A stretch of 63,626 nucleotides of DNA from Muribaculum sp. (GCA_023666965.1 JAMPAZ010000006.1:1-63626), one strand, 5' to 3'; shown: positions 8,266 to 16,805, counted from the first letter of the stretch. Notes: generated by a model not told the origin, from the sequence alone. Translations and numbers: made by a program.

Positions 8266-9498
8266 ATGAAGACAGCATATAAAATAGCCCTTGTGGCGGT
8301 TAGTATAATGGTGCTTTCATGGTTTTTGCCGTGGCTGTACTCATTGATTCTCCCGGAGACTTCCTACGACCCGTTTGTGGCCTATTCTCCGGTATCGGAC
8401 ACGTTTATAATCACTGAACGTGTCGGTGACGGTGACCACCGTATTTACGACCTGGATTCTGCCGGTGTTTCGACCGGAGCAGTATATACGAAGGAAAACC
8501 GCGACTCTCTTTTGCCACAGATATATTTCAGCCAGCTTATCGCACGTCAGCAACTGCCCGATTCTATGAATGGTAAGGAGTTAAGTATGAAGGAGTTCCG
8601 CCGTAATCAATGGGTGTTCAATTCATCGCCTCGCGATATTAACAAGCGTAAGGCCTCCGTCTACATGATCATGGAGTCAATGCCTGTCAGATTTGAACTT
8701 GAAGATCCTAAAGAGGTATTTCGCCTTAACGGTCAGGTCGAGTTCGTCGATATGGCTACCAACACTGTTAATCAGCGTAGAAGCAATCGCTTTACTCAAA
8801 TGTTCAACGATAAGGGCTTTAAGTATCCCGTCAGAGATTTAAGCGCAAATGTTACCACGCGCAAGGCTTACGATGAAGGCTACCTGATGGCCGATGCCGA
8901 AGGTTCGCTGTATCATGTTAAGATGCAGGCCGGCCGCCCATACATGACAAAGGTGGATGCTCCCGACAGTGTGAAGGTGGCCCACGTCTATATGATGGAA
9001 AATTCCGACCGCACGCATCTTGGCCTTGTGACGGATGAAAACAATAACTTGTATGCGTTGGAGCATGATGATTATAAGCTTGTTCAACTTCCTGTAGGGA
9101 AGTTTGACCCGACAAAAGAACAGCTAACGGTGATGAAGAACATGTTCAACTGGGTAGTTAAAGTCTCTTGTGAAGAATACAGCAGATGGACAGCTTTCGA
9201 TTCTGACGATTACCATCTGCTCGGTAATTACGCTGTCTCTCACGCTAAAACTCCGTTTCAGGTTATAGCTGAATATATCTTCCCGTTTGAGCTTTCATTT
9301 ACCTCGTACTCCGACAGCTACGCCTATCCGAGAATAGAATCAGTTTCATGGAAGGCCATTTGGCTTAATCTGCTTCTCTCAGTGCTGGTAGTCGTTATTT
9401 TAAGGAAAAAGCCGATGTGCTACCGCATTACGGCAGGACTTGTAACCGTAGTTTTTGGCATATTCTCGTTTATACCGTACCTTTTGATAAAAGATTAG
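8266..9498 (+). CDS. DUF4857-like membrane-anchored protein
   Basis: A 410-residue protein with one N-terminal membrane segment (about 8-28), a large extracytoplasmic domain of some 320 residues with repeated beta-propeller-like stretches (for example EGSLYHVKM and ENNNLYALEH), and two or three hydrophobic segments at the C-terminus (about 358-407). I recall this arrangement as DUF4857, found beside ABC transporters in Bacteroides; its function is unknown. Its start lies five bases after the permease, so it is likely part of the same transporter complex, perhaps as the periplasmic sensor or substrate-handling part. Confidence 0.55.
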   Translation: MKTAYKIALVAVSIMVLSWFLPWLYSLILPETSYDPFVAYSPVSDTFIITERVGDGDHRIYDLDSAGVSTGAVYTKENRDSLLPQIYFSQLIARQQLPDSMNGKELSMKEFRRNQWVFNSSPRDINKRKASVYMIMESMPVRFELEDPKEVFRLNGQVEFVDMATNTVNQRRSNRFTQMFNDKGFKYPVRDLSANVTTRKAYDEGYLMADAEGSLYHVKMQAGRPYMTKVDAPDSVKVAHVYMMENSDRTHLGLVTDENNNLYALEHDDYKLVQLPVGKFDPTKEQLTVMKNMFNWVVKVSCEEYSRWTAFDSDDYHLLGNYAVSHAKTPFQVIAEYIFPFELSFTSYSDSYAYPRIESVSWKAIWLNLLLSVLVVVILRKKPMCYRITAGLVTVVFGIFSFIPYLLIKD

Positions 9499-9506
9499 TA
9501 ACTTTG
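9499..9506 (+). promoter_or_regulatory. -7 box for the small OB-fold-like lipoprotein gene
   Basis: TAACTTTG follows directly after the DUF4857 stop codon and lies 28 bases before the ATG at 9534. It suggests the lipoprotein gene is transcribed separately. No good -33 match is seen at the right spacing. Confidence 0.55.
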
Positions 9507-9533
9507 TGAATATTAATATTAATTGAATTTATT

Positions 9534-10151
9534 ATGAAAAAGTCTATTTTGCTGTTTTTTGCAGTAGTTGCAACAGTATGTTTAGTTTCCTGCGGAGGAT
9601 CTTCTAAAGCCTCCGGATCCGAGGCCGAGGAAGTTGCCGGAATCAGCGTAGATGAAGTAATGGCTAACCCTGAATCGTTTGTTGGCGACACTATTGTTCT
9701 TGAAGGCGTTGTCTCTCACCTCTGCCGTCAGGGTGGTCGTAAGGCATTCGTGGCCGGAAACGGTGACAATGCTATAATTCGCTGTGAGGCATATCCCTTG
9801 ATGGGCGAGCCTTTCGCCAAGGAGACCGTTCATAAGCCTATTAAAGTGAAGGGTATTTTCCGTGAACAGCGTATAGATGAAGATGCTATCCTCGAAATGG
9901 AGAAGCAGAATGCCGTTCGTCTGCAGAACATCGCGATCGAGAGCGGTGATGAGTCGGCAGAGCGTGCTGCAAGTGCAGAGAGCGGTTGCGAGACTGAGCG
10001 TGCCGCTCAAGGACAGGCCGATTTGACTACTTTTGCAGAGCGTATGGCTGATTATCGTGCAAAGATTGCCGATCGTGAAGCTAAAGAGGGCAAGGCTTAT
10101 TTGTCGTACTACTACGTTGACGCATTGTCATACGATACACTCGAGGAGTAA
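9534..10151 (+). CDS. small lipoprotein with an OB-fold-like domain
   Basis: A 205-residue protein with a clear lipobox (VSCGGSS; lipid on Cys20). Residues about 37-125 (DEVMANPESFVGDTIVLEGVV and on to IKVKGIF) read like the tOB/nucleic-acid-type OB folds found in small Bacteroidetes lipoproteins, in which the phrase 'V G D T I V L E G V V' opens the barrel. The remainder is charged and probably helical. The role is unknown; it may simply be an envelope protein. The gene has its own -7 box, and a structured element (10303-10421) lies about 150 bases after its stop. Confidence 0.6.
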   Translation: MKKSILLFFAVVATVCLVSCGGSSKASGSEAEEVAGISVDEVMANPESFVGDTIVLEGVVSHLCRQGGRKAFVAGNGDNAIIRCEAYPLMGEPFAKETVHKPIKVKGIFREQRIDEDAILEMEKQNAVRLQNIAIESGDESAERAASAESGCETERAAQGQADLTTFAERMADYRAKIADREAKEGKAYLSYYYVDALSYDTLEE

Positions 10152-10162
10152 AAAATCCGCAC

Positions 10163-10177
10163 GACGGGGATCCCGTC
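10163..10177 (+). terminator. short GC hairpin after the lipoprotein gene
   Basis: GACGGG (10163-10168) pairs with CCCGTC (10172-10177) around a GAT loop, 11 bases after the stop codon. There is no T-run, so it may be an mRNA 3'-end stabiliser and not a classic terminator. Confidence 0.35.
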
Positions 10178-10231
10178 TGAAAGAAATAGTCACATTATGC
10201 CGGCAATGCATATTGAGCTATGCTAAACCGC

Positions 10232-10291
10232 GGAATCTCTATGTAGCCGGGGCGTGAGTGAATGCGAACCCCCGGCTACACGGGGATTTCA
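10232..10291. repeat. long imperfect hairpin
   Basis: GTAGCCGGGG (10243-10252) pairs perfectly with CCCCGGCTAC (10270-10279). The pairing continues imperfectly outward (ggaatctctat against acggggatttc) to make a stem of roughly 20 bp with a loop of about 17 bases. It contains no plausible ORF and looks like a REP-type or RNA-structured element. Confidence 0.5.
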
Positions 10292-10302
10292 AAATGATAG
10301 AA

Positions 10303-10421
10303 GGCTGTGTCAAAATTGCATTTGTTTCTGAAAGAAGCATGAAAATAGTATTGCCGGGTAAAGCGGTCGTTAGACCGATTTGCCCGGTTTCATATTGGTT
10401 TAATATGCAAAATATGCAAGG
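10303..10421 (+). repeat. dispersed 3'-end structured element, copy A
   Basis: A copy of a 90-120 bp element that recurs at 16941-17061 and 33405-33495. It opens with GGCTGTGTCAAAAT, contains a CTG-AAAG hairpin, then the GC hairpin CCGGG..GGTC..GACC..CCCGG (10354-10387) followed by a short T-run, and ends in ATATGCAA repeats. It lies downstream of, and in the same sense as, the lipoprotein gene. Confidence 0.65.
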
Positions 10422-10701
10422 ATTTATTGTTGATTAATAAGTTGTTAAATCTTTCCGGATTTTATTACTGTTTCAGACATAAACCGGAGATAAGCGCATT
10501 GCGCCAATCCCCGGCTAATCAGTTTTGTGCATCTTTCAGATACGATAATTAATTGCATTTTGGCACACCGTCGTGTAGACGGGTATTCCCTTCGGACGCG
10601 TCCTTGACGCGGTTAAGAGCGAAGCGACAAAGCCCGGTTTGAAATGTAAATAAGAAATTAAATCTGGCAAGATTTAACCACCTGACAGCCTGATAAAGAT
10701 C
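10394..10701. other. remaining intergenic sequence between the lipoprotein gene and porQ
   Basis: Apart from copy A' this stretch holds a perfect 10-bp palindrome GGACGCGTCC (10594-10603) and, just after the porQ stop, TTAAATC (10658-10664) facing GATTTAA (10671-10677) with a T-rich tail on the minus strand, a possible porQ terminator. No ORF with coding character was seen. Confidence 0.5.
10481..10569 (-). repeat. dispersed 3'-end structured element, diverged copy A'
   Basis: Read on the minus strand this stretch repeats the order of copy A: GGTGTGCCAAAAT, a TCTGAAAG motif, then AGCCGGGG opening a hairpin (10484-10514) that closes with CCGG and a T-run. Bases have diverged but the architecture is the same. 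It lies downstream of porQ, in the porQ sense. Confidence 0.45.
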
Positions 10702-11715
10702 TTAGAATATCCGGGTTGTCAAGTTAAGCATAAAAGTGGTTGCTCCGGTGTGCGGTTGTGACAGGGATATGCCGATGCCGAATCGCTTAACGTTAATACC
10801 TGTCCCGATTGAGAACCCTGAAAGAAAACTGCGTTGGTAGGTGGCCATGTCGGTACGGGTCTTATAGTTATACCCAATACCTACGTAAAACCTTTCGGAT
10901 GGAATAAATTCAATTCCAAAAACAAGATGGCGGAAAAGATTAGATCCGAAAGAGTCCTTGACTTTAGTCCCCGAGGTCTCCGTTCCGTCGCCACTGTCGT
11001 AATACGGTAGATGCCATTTTGTCAAGTTCCATGCCGTGACGGAAAGCCTGATTGGCAGGTCCGACAGCATTTGGCTCCAACCTATGCGAACGTCGATCGG
11101 GAGCCTGTCATACGATTCATTGAATCTCTTTACCTGGCCTCCAAGATTGGCCACTACGAACGATAGCGACATGTCGCGTTCCTCATCATAGTAGTTGACA
11201 CCCAAGTCTGTCCCTATTGCAAATGCGGAGTATTGCTCGTAATTGGAGTAAATACCCTTAAGTGTTATACCTCCACGCAGGCGGTCGGTGATGTCGTGGC
11301 TATAGGTGACAGACGCATACATGTCCTTTGCCGAGAATGTTCCCGTGAGGTTGCCGTTAATGTCTGCACCCTTCATCTCTCCGTATCCGTAGTACTGAAG
11401 TCCAATAGCCCATGCCGAACGCTCGCCTGCACCGATGCCGTAGCGAGCTCCGGCAAAGTTGGCTTCGCCTACATATTTCATGTAGTTGACCGCAAGTTGT
11501 CCGTTAAATTCAGGGCCGAGAAGAGCCGGATTTTGGTCGGTAGACGAGATGTCGTCGTCTACAAGAGTGATGTTGACGCCTCCCAATCCATAAATATGGC
11601 TTGAAGAGGTATGGTTAAGGAAGTTATATGCGGTAGTCCCGTCGACGGCGTGTGCGGTCGACAAAGTGGCTGACAGTGCCACTGCTGAAGATAAGATGTT
11701 GCGTCGCAAATTCAT
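10702..11715 (-). CDS. porQ: type IX secretion system protein PorQ
   Basis: A 337-residue protein of the PorV/PorQ outer-membrane family. It has a signal peptide (cleavage around AHA-V24), then the conserved N-terminal GLGGVNITLVDDDIS and NPALLGPE segments, followed by a FadL-like series of beta-strands ending in LNLTTRIF. PorQ is reported to work with PorZ at the cell surface in attaching anionic lipopolysaccharide to cargo of the type IX secretion system. The gene stands alone, between a structured non-coding region (its 3' side) and a divergent broken gene. Its presence suggests this strain keeps at least part of the T9SS. Confidence 0.8.
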   Translation of the reverse strand: MNLRRNILSSAVALSATLSTAHAVDGTTAYNFLNHTSSSHIYGLGGVNITLVDDDISSTDQNPALLGPEFNGQLAVNYMKYVGEANFAGARYGIGAGERSAWAIGLQYYGYGEMKGADINGNLTGTFSAKDMYASVTYSHDITDRLRGGITLKGIYSNYEQYSAFAIGTDLGVNYYDEERDMSLSFVVANLGGQVKRFNESYDRLPIDVRIGWSQMLSDLPIRLSVTAWNLTKWHLPYYDSGDGTETSGTKVKDSFGSNLFRHLVFGIEFIPSERFYVGIGYNYKTRTDMATYQRSFLSGFSIGTGINVKRFGIGISLSQPHTGATTFMLNLTTRIF

Positions 11716-11756
11716 TTCTTATTTACTAACGTGTATGTGTCATCCATATTGCGTCG

Positions 11757-12296
11757 ATGTCAGCTAATTTTTACGTATTGTGCCGCCTCTGCCTCAATAT
11801 GGATTTATTACTCATTGACGTTGAGGGCGAGTATCACGGCAACGATGCCCAACTTGAAAAGGTATTCACCGAGATTGACTCGATGGTGCTTAATCAACGT
11901 ATGAAAGTGGAGCGCATTACCGTTGTGGGAACGAATGCCCTCATCAAGATACTGCAATCCCGATATTCTTTTCCCTACAGCATCTATGCCGTTTCAACCA
12001 TACCCTAAGACTGGGAGGGAATGCGTTTGATGCTTACCGAGGACAACTCAATACCTTACGCCGAGGTTGTGACGCGCGTTCTTTACGGGACCGAACAACT
12101 CAATCCCAACACTCGCGAAAACCGACTGAAGCGGCTCGACGGAGGGCTTCCTTACAAATCGATGCGCGACAACGTATTGCCATATCTGCGCCGTGCATCA
12201 GTGCTCGTTGATTACGATACAGAATGGATAAGGCAACACCACTTCCTACCGCCCGTGGAACTGACAAAATTACAGAATTTTGACACAAATCACTGA
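11757..12296 (+). pseudogene. unknown gene interrupted by an in-frame TAA
   Basis: Two consecutive open stretches (11757-12008 and 12021-12296) lie in the same frame and are separated only by TAA at 12006-12008; the four codons after the stop (GAC TGG GAG GGA) also read through. Together they would encode about 179 residues: a first half with DLLLIDVEGEYHGND and a basic or helical second half with LNPNTRENRLKRLDGG. I do not recognise the family. The most likely explanation is a nonsense mutation in a small intracellular protein gene, with ATG 11757 or 11799 as its start. Two separate small genes are the alternative, but the second has no promoter or ribosome site of its own. Confidence 0.5.
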
Positions 12297-12419
12297 ATAT
12301 TTCGCCTATATGATTGTTACCACAAGTAATTCTCCCTTTACTGAGATTCCTTGGTTTTTTCTCCAAAATGTCAATAAATCTTTAACATCGCTAAACTAAC
12401 CCAAATAATCTGTCGAGCC

Positions 12420-12451
12420 TTTGGAATTAACAAATTCCCGATTTATATTTG
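12420..12451 (+). promoter_or_regulatory. promoter of the TonB-C protein gene
   Basis: TTTG (12420-12423), 20 bases, then TATATTTG (12444-12451): a full Bacteroidetes -33/-7 pair, placed about 45 bases before the ATG at 12496. Confidence 0.7.
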
Positions 12452-12495
12452 CATCGGATTTTAATAAGCCATTAGACTTATCTCCGATTTAGATT

Positions 12496-12981
12496 ATGCT
12501 TATACCTGAGAAAAATAAGATAGTAATTCTGATAATGCTGATGACGGCATTGTCGCTTAATGTTTCCGCCCAGATTCGTCGGATTAATTTGCATACCACA
12601 TCTCAAACGCTTGCTATGACTGACGTGCATTCGGTTCCGCAGGCATACGTTGGTGAGATTATTGAGGCCTACGATTGCGATGTAGTGGATGTCCCGCCTA
12701 CATTTCCCGGTGGTTACGGCGCGTTGATGCAGTATATTAATTCCACTCGCGAATATCCTCAAAAAGCTTATTCCAAAGGTGTGCATGGTAGAGTGTTGTG
12801 TTCGTTCATAGTTCAGCCCGACGGCTCAATCACGCATGTTAATGTTCTAAAGAGTGTCGAGCCTACATTGGACCGCGAGGCCGTCCGCATACTTGACAAA
12901 ATGCCCAAATGGAACGCCGGAGTTCTCGACGGAGTAAGCGTGCCGGTAATATGCATTTTCCCCGTTAACTTTCGCCTATAA
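12496..12981 (+). CDS. secreted TonB C-terminal-domain protein
   Basis: A 161-residue protein: hydrophobic signal sequence (residues 9-25, cleavable at VSA-Q) and a TonB C-terminal domain (about 66-160) with the family landmarks FPGGYGALMQYIN, YPQKAYSKGVHGRVLCSFIV, DGSITHVNVLKS and DREAVRILDKMPKWNAG. Classic TonB has a long proline-rich linker and a retained membrane anchor; both are missing. It may therefore act as a free periplasmic TonB-like domain rather than an energy transducer, unless the signal segment is not cleaved. It has its own good promoter and a hairpin after its stop. Confidence 0.8.
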   Translation: MLIPEKNKIVILIMLMTALSLNVSAQIRRINLHTTSQTLAMTDVHSVPQAYVGEIIEAYDCDVVDVPPTFPGGYGALMQYINSTREYPQKAYSKGVHGRVLCSFIVQPDGSITHVNVLKSVEPTLDREAVRILDKMPKWNAGVLDGVSVPVICIFPVNFRL

Positions 12982-13004
12982 TTGGAAGGCAGTGTCATAT
13001 ATGA

Positions 13005-13048
13005 CTGAGGATGCTGTAAAACTGATTGAGGTTTTACACCACCCTCAG
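13005..13048. terminator. hairpin between convergent genes
   Basis: CTGAGG (13005-13010) pairs with CCTCAG (13043-13048), and inside it TGTAAAAC pairs with GTTTTACA. It sits between the TonB-C gene and the GH2 gene, which converge here, and can serve both directions. Confidence 0.55.
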
Positions 13049-13062
13049 CTCTATTTGGGGCA

Positions 13063-16000
13063 CTAATTCTGTCCTGATACAGACTCTATCATGTTGACCA
13101 ACAGTCGGCCCGCAATTGGGTCGGTCGCTACTTTGCCGACTGTCATTCCCGAAACGATAACTTTGCCATCTCCCTCATTTATGGCTATCATCGGAAATCC
13201 TCTGAAGTCACTGACGACTTGTTGGTGCTGTTCGGGTGTTTTAAAGTCGCAATATCCATGTACTCGCATGTGTCCGGCAAGCTCTGTCAGGTTCTTGTTT
13301 CGCTTGACCTTGTAGACTTCTGTGCACACCACGGGAATCTCTCTGCGCCCGTTGTTGAAGTATCTGAGCTCCAACGGTTCAATATTGTCGAATACTGCAT
13401 AATCGTTACGTTCCATAAATGCTATGTCGGCCATGTTCCATGTGTCTACCGTGCCGACAATATATTCCGGAAACAGTTTCAGTGATGTCTCCGGAGCATT
13501 TAACATGAGAAGGTGGCCTCCGTCTTGAATATATTTCCGAAGTTTCGACAGATCGTCATCAGACATCGGTGAATCGCCGGATACGACAGCCACCTTCGTG
13601 GGATTTTGCTTAGTCAGTTCCTCGACGGACGATGCTTTAGTGTAGTTGACTTTCAGGAAGTCGAGTTGGGCTGATAATCCGTTATTGTCAATAAGTGCGA
13701 CATTTGCGGTGGTTTTCCCTTTGTTCCAGTCTTTGGCCGTGGCTAATAAGTCGTAGCCATTGGATGAAATGAGTTTGTTGTTTTCAAACAGGGAAAGCTC
13801 GAGTCTTAATTTTTGCTTGTCCTCAATATCGGGAATATTTATGTCTGGCTCAATATATTCACGGCCATAATATGGTACGTCGGGATAATTTTCACTGCCC
13901 GAATTCAGTATAAATCCATTTCGATCGGTTATTTGCCATACAAGGCGAGGAGATGTCAGTTTGCGCCCTTCAAGGTGATCGTTTACTACGTAAATGCGCG
14001 TATGCAGTTTGTCTCCGCCATACAGATTGCGACCCCAAAGTTCAGCGGTTACGAGAACCGGTTGCGAACCGCGTTGGAGCGAATAATATGTCGGCCATGG
14101 GGTGATATTTTTATGGTCGTAGGGTTGCTTAAACCAAGTCAGAAGTCCAAAATGCATTATTCCGGACGCTTCCGGATTGCTTCGGCGCGTAGCTTCGACG
14201 AGTTCCCCCGTGATGAAGCTTTGAACATCAAGGAAGTTCTGCGGATTGCAGAAATCGTAACAGTCATATCCAATGAGTTGCAACGGGTTTTCGTGAATCA
14301 TCTGATATGAGCGTACTGGATGTCCCGTCTCGCCATTTATATATCCGGTAGAGAATTCCTGCGACACGAGCGGACGGTCGGGAAGTTTATAGCGCCGGGA
14401 AAATTCACCATTGAAAAATTTAAACATCGAATAGTCATACCAATTATAGTATGCGTGCATGTCGTCGATGTCTCCATCGTCGATGGTGTCCATAAACTCT
14501 GCTCCAAACTTCTCACTTTTGCCTTTTGCTTGGTAGTTTGAATCAAAGCAAATTGGGCGTGTAGGGTCTGTGGCTCGCATACGCTTTACGACGTTGGAAA
14601 TTATCGTCATCTTTTCTTTGGCTCGTTCGACATCGTCATCGTTGTCGTAGAACTTCATCTCGTTGTTGACCGTCCATAGAAGCAACGACGGGTGATTGTA
14701 GTATTTTTTCAAAAGTCCTATGAATTCGTCAGCCCAAAGGTCAATCAGACGTTGGTCGGGTATCGGTGTCGAATGAATCATCAGCCACGTCCATGTGCCC
14801 TCAAAGCTTACTCCAAGACCGTTTCGGTCTGCCGCGTCCATCCAAAGTTTGTTCCATGGCGTATTGTGCGTGCGGGTGACTTCTATATTGGCGTCAGCGA
14901 GCAGACCCATGAATTTGTCGGCGGCTTCTTTGCTATTCGGTTCAAGTGCGAAAGGTGTATGGTTGGCTCCTCGAATCCAATAGCGTTTGCCGTTGAGATA
15001 AAATTGCCCATCTTTGACTTCAAATGTTCGGAATCCGGATGTCTCGCTCAAGCAGTCTATCTCTGTCCCTGCGGCATCCACCAGACGAAATCGGAATTCA
15101 TATAAGTTGGGCTCTTTAGGTGACCACAAGCGGGGTTTAAGATTATCAACGGAATAAGAAAGAACGATGCTCTTCCCTCCATTGAGTGTTACTCCATCTT
15201 TTGATGTATCTGAATACAGTGCCTTGCCGGTTGCCTTCTCCACTATATCTGTTACGATATTGAACTTACGTCTCTTATTTCCCCTGTTAGAGACTGTGAC
15301 GTCGAAGTCGGCTCCGGTCAGCGACGGACGTATGTAGACTTCGTCCACTTTAAGCTGGTCGGTGATGGTCATCGACACCGGTTGCCAAATCCCGGCCGGC
15401 TCATCTCCCCAAAAGCCGTGGGGCATATCGCGGACAAGGTTGAACGCCGGGGCATCTTCCTTTTCCGACAAGTCGACTTTACCGTTTTCTTGCTCGCTTT
15501 CCCTCACTGACGAATAGAAAAAGTCGATGGCATCACTTCCTTGCCCCGTCGCATCGTCAGATGCCTTGCCGATTACTCTTACCGTAATTACATTGCGTCC
15601 GGGATGCATATATTTAGTGGCATCAATTTTGAAGTCGCCGAACATACCGACGTGTGATCCGGCATTTTCCCCATTGATAAATACGTCGGCCACTTTTGAC
15701 ACGGCATCAAAAGTCAGTTCGATGTTTTTACCTTTAATATTTTCCGGCAGGTTTACTACTTGGCGATACCATGCATACTTTATTCTTCTAAAGTCGAAGC
15801 TATAGTTCTCGCAACGTTGTGTCTCTGAATGGTAGTATCGGTCGCTTACTCCTTTATTTTCAGGGCCGTTTGGAGCCGGCATCGTCTCTCCGTGGAGCCA
15901 GATACGGCTCGGGTTCCAAAATCCGGGGACATTAAGCACATGCCATTTAACATCGTCGGCATCTTCTTCAATTGCACCCAGTTGGTCGGGATGTTCATAA

Positions 16001-16773
16001 TCCGGCATGAAGAGCCATTCCCCGTCAAGCGATATGTCGGTTCTTGACGAGCGTAGGGCTGGTATAGTAATCGGAGCATAGTTGTCGCGTTGAGTTTTCC
16101 TAAGTTCTTCCTTTTGTGCGGAAGTCAACACTTCCCGGTATTCACGCTTTTCAATTCCGTCAAGCGCACCGGTTTCCAATGGTCTAATAGTGAGATCGTC
16201 AAATTCAGTCTCCACCCATCCCCCTCCAAGAATGACATTCCCCGATGGAATCAGATATGAATTCTTGTCAACGAGGTCGATGTACGGTATGTCGTTGTCT
16301 CCGATGAACACGCGTATTCTATCGCCCTCGGCCTGTACCCGGATTTTATACCATTTACCTGGTTCCGGAATGAAGTCGAGCTGTCGCTCTCCAAGAAATT
16401 CTTCGGTTCCGAGATAGCCCAAACGCATCAAGATTAAATCGTTTTGCAAACCGCCGCGTAACCCGAGCATATATCTGTCGTGGTGGTTAGCGGCACGAAA
16501 TCCTGACCAAATCTGAACAGGTTCGTCTGCACGCAGACTTCTGGCTTTAAATGACAGCTCGTAATCGCGCCATTCAGAGTTTCCAAATGTTGAATATGAA
16601 TCCTTTGAAGTATATACTCCATTTCCGACTTTACATAAGCCTCTACCTATAGTGTTCAGATGCTGCGCGGAATCACTGAAGTCGTTTGTAAATACGTTGT
16701 CGGTCGCGGAGATCCCAAGCAATGGTGGAAGCATTGCTAAACAGCTGATGATTGGTTTTAACAAGTAATTCAT
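13063..16773 (-). CDS. secreted glycoside hydrolase family 2 enzyme with N-terminal LamG/DUF1080-like domain
   Basis: A protein of about 1236 residues with a signal peptide. Residues roughly 25-200 look like a concanavalin-type jelly roll (WRDYELSFKAR, GKWYKIRVQAEGDRIRVFI), a fold rarely in front of GH2 domains. Then come the GH2 sugar-binding domain (INGENAGSHVGMFGDFKID), the immunoglobulin-like domain and the TIM barrel with the acid/base in WTVNNEM and a nucleophile candidate in SQEFSTGY. The last 250 residues resemble a glutamine-amidotransferase-like fold (VAVVSGDSPMSDDDL, GGHLLMLNAP), as in some multi-domain beta-galactosidases. Substrate is unknown. I start at ATG 16773 and not 16800 because the signal peptide MNYLLKPIISCLAML begins there. 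Confidence 0.8.
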   Translation of the reverse strand: MNYLLKPIISCLAMLPPLLGISATDNVFTNDFSDSAQHLNTIGRGLCKVGNGVYTSKDSYSTFGNSEWRDYELSFKARSLRADEPVQIWSGFRAANHHDRYMLGLRGGLQNDLILMRLGYLGTEEFLGERQLDFIPEPGKWYKIRVQAEGDRIRVFIGDNDIPYIDLVDKNSYLIPSGNVILGGGWVETEFDDLTIRPLETGALDGIEKREYREVLTSAQKEELRKTQRDNYAPITIPALRSSRTDISLDGEWLFMPDYEHPDQLGAIEEDADDVKWHVLNVPGFWNPSRIWLHGETMPAPNGPENKGVSDRYYHSETQRCENYSFDFRRIKYAWYRQVVNLPENIKGKNIELTFDAVSKVADVFINGENAGSHVGMFGDFKIDATKYMHPGRNVITVRVIGKASDDATGQGSDAIDFFYSSVRESEQENGKVDLSEKEDAPAFNLVRDMPHGFWGDEPAGIWQPVSMTITDQLKVDEVYIRPSLTGADFDVTVSNRGNKRRKFNIVTDIVEKATGKALYSDTSKDGVTLNGGKSIVLSYSVDNLKPRLWSPKEPNLYEFRFRLVDAAGTEIDCLSETSGFRTFEVKDGQFYLNGKRYWIRGANHTPFALEPNSKEAADKFMGLLADANIEVTRTHNTPWNKLWMDAADRNGLGVSFEGTWTWLMIHSTPIPDQRLIDLWADEFIGLLKKYYNHPSLLLWTVNNEMKFYDNDDDVERAKEKMTIISNVVKRMRATDPTRPICFDSNYQAKGKSEKFGAEFMDTIDDGDIDDMHAYYNWYDYSMFKFFNGEFSRRYKLPDRPLVSQEFSTGYINGETGHPVRSYQMIHENPLQLIGYDCYDFCNPQNFLDVQSFITGELVEATRRSNPEASGIMHFGLLTWFKQPYDHKNITPWPTYYSLQRGSQPVLVTAELWGRNLYGGDKLHTRIYVVNDHLEGRKLTSPRLVWQITDRNGFILNSGSENYPDVPYYGREYIEPDINIPDIEDKQKLRLELSLFENNKLISSNGYDLLATAKDWNKGKTTANVALIDNNGLSAQLDFLKVNYTKASSVEELTKQNPTKVAVVSGDSPMSDDDLSKLRKYIQDGGHLLMLNAPETSLKLFPEYIVGTVDTWNMADIAFMERNDYAVFDNIEPLELRYFNNGRREIPVVCTEVYKVKRNKNLTELAGHMRVHGYCDFKTPEQHQQVVSDFRGFPMIAINEGDGKVIVSGMTVGKVATDPIAGRLLVNMIESVSGQN

Positions 16774-16797
16774 TTCGTTAGTTTTAATGTCTTTTTG

Positions 16798-16805
16798 CAA
16801 AATTA
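16798..16805 (-). promoter_or_regulatory. -7 box upstream of the GH2 gene
   Basis: On the minus strand TAATTTTG fits TAnnTTTG and lies 24 bases before the chosen ATG (16773). No convincing -33 partner is visible. Confidence 0.4.

Noticed and set aside
10303-10569. A complete MITE with terminal inverted repeats.
   Set aside because: Single copies with only one such end exist at 16941 and 33405, and no target-site duplication was seen, so two facing elements explain it better.
12006-12008. Programmed recoding or read-through of the TAA in the broken gene.
   Set aside because: No slippery site or stimulatory hairpin is evident and TAA is not a selenocysteine or pyrrolysine codon; a nonsense mutation is simpler.
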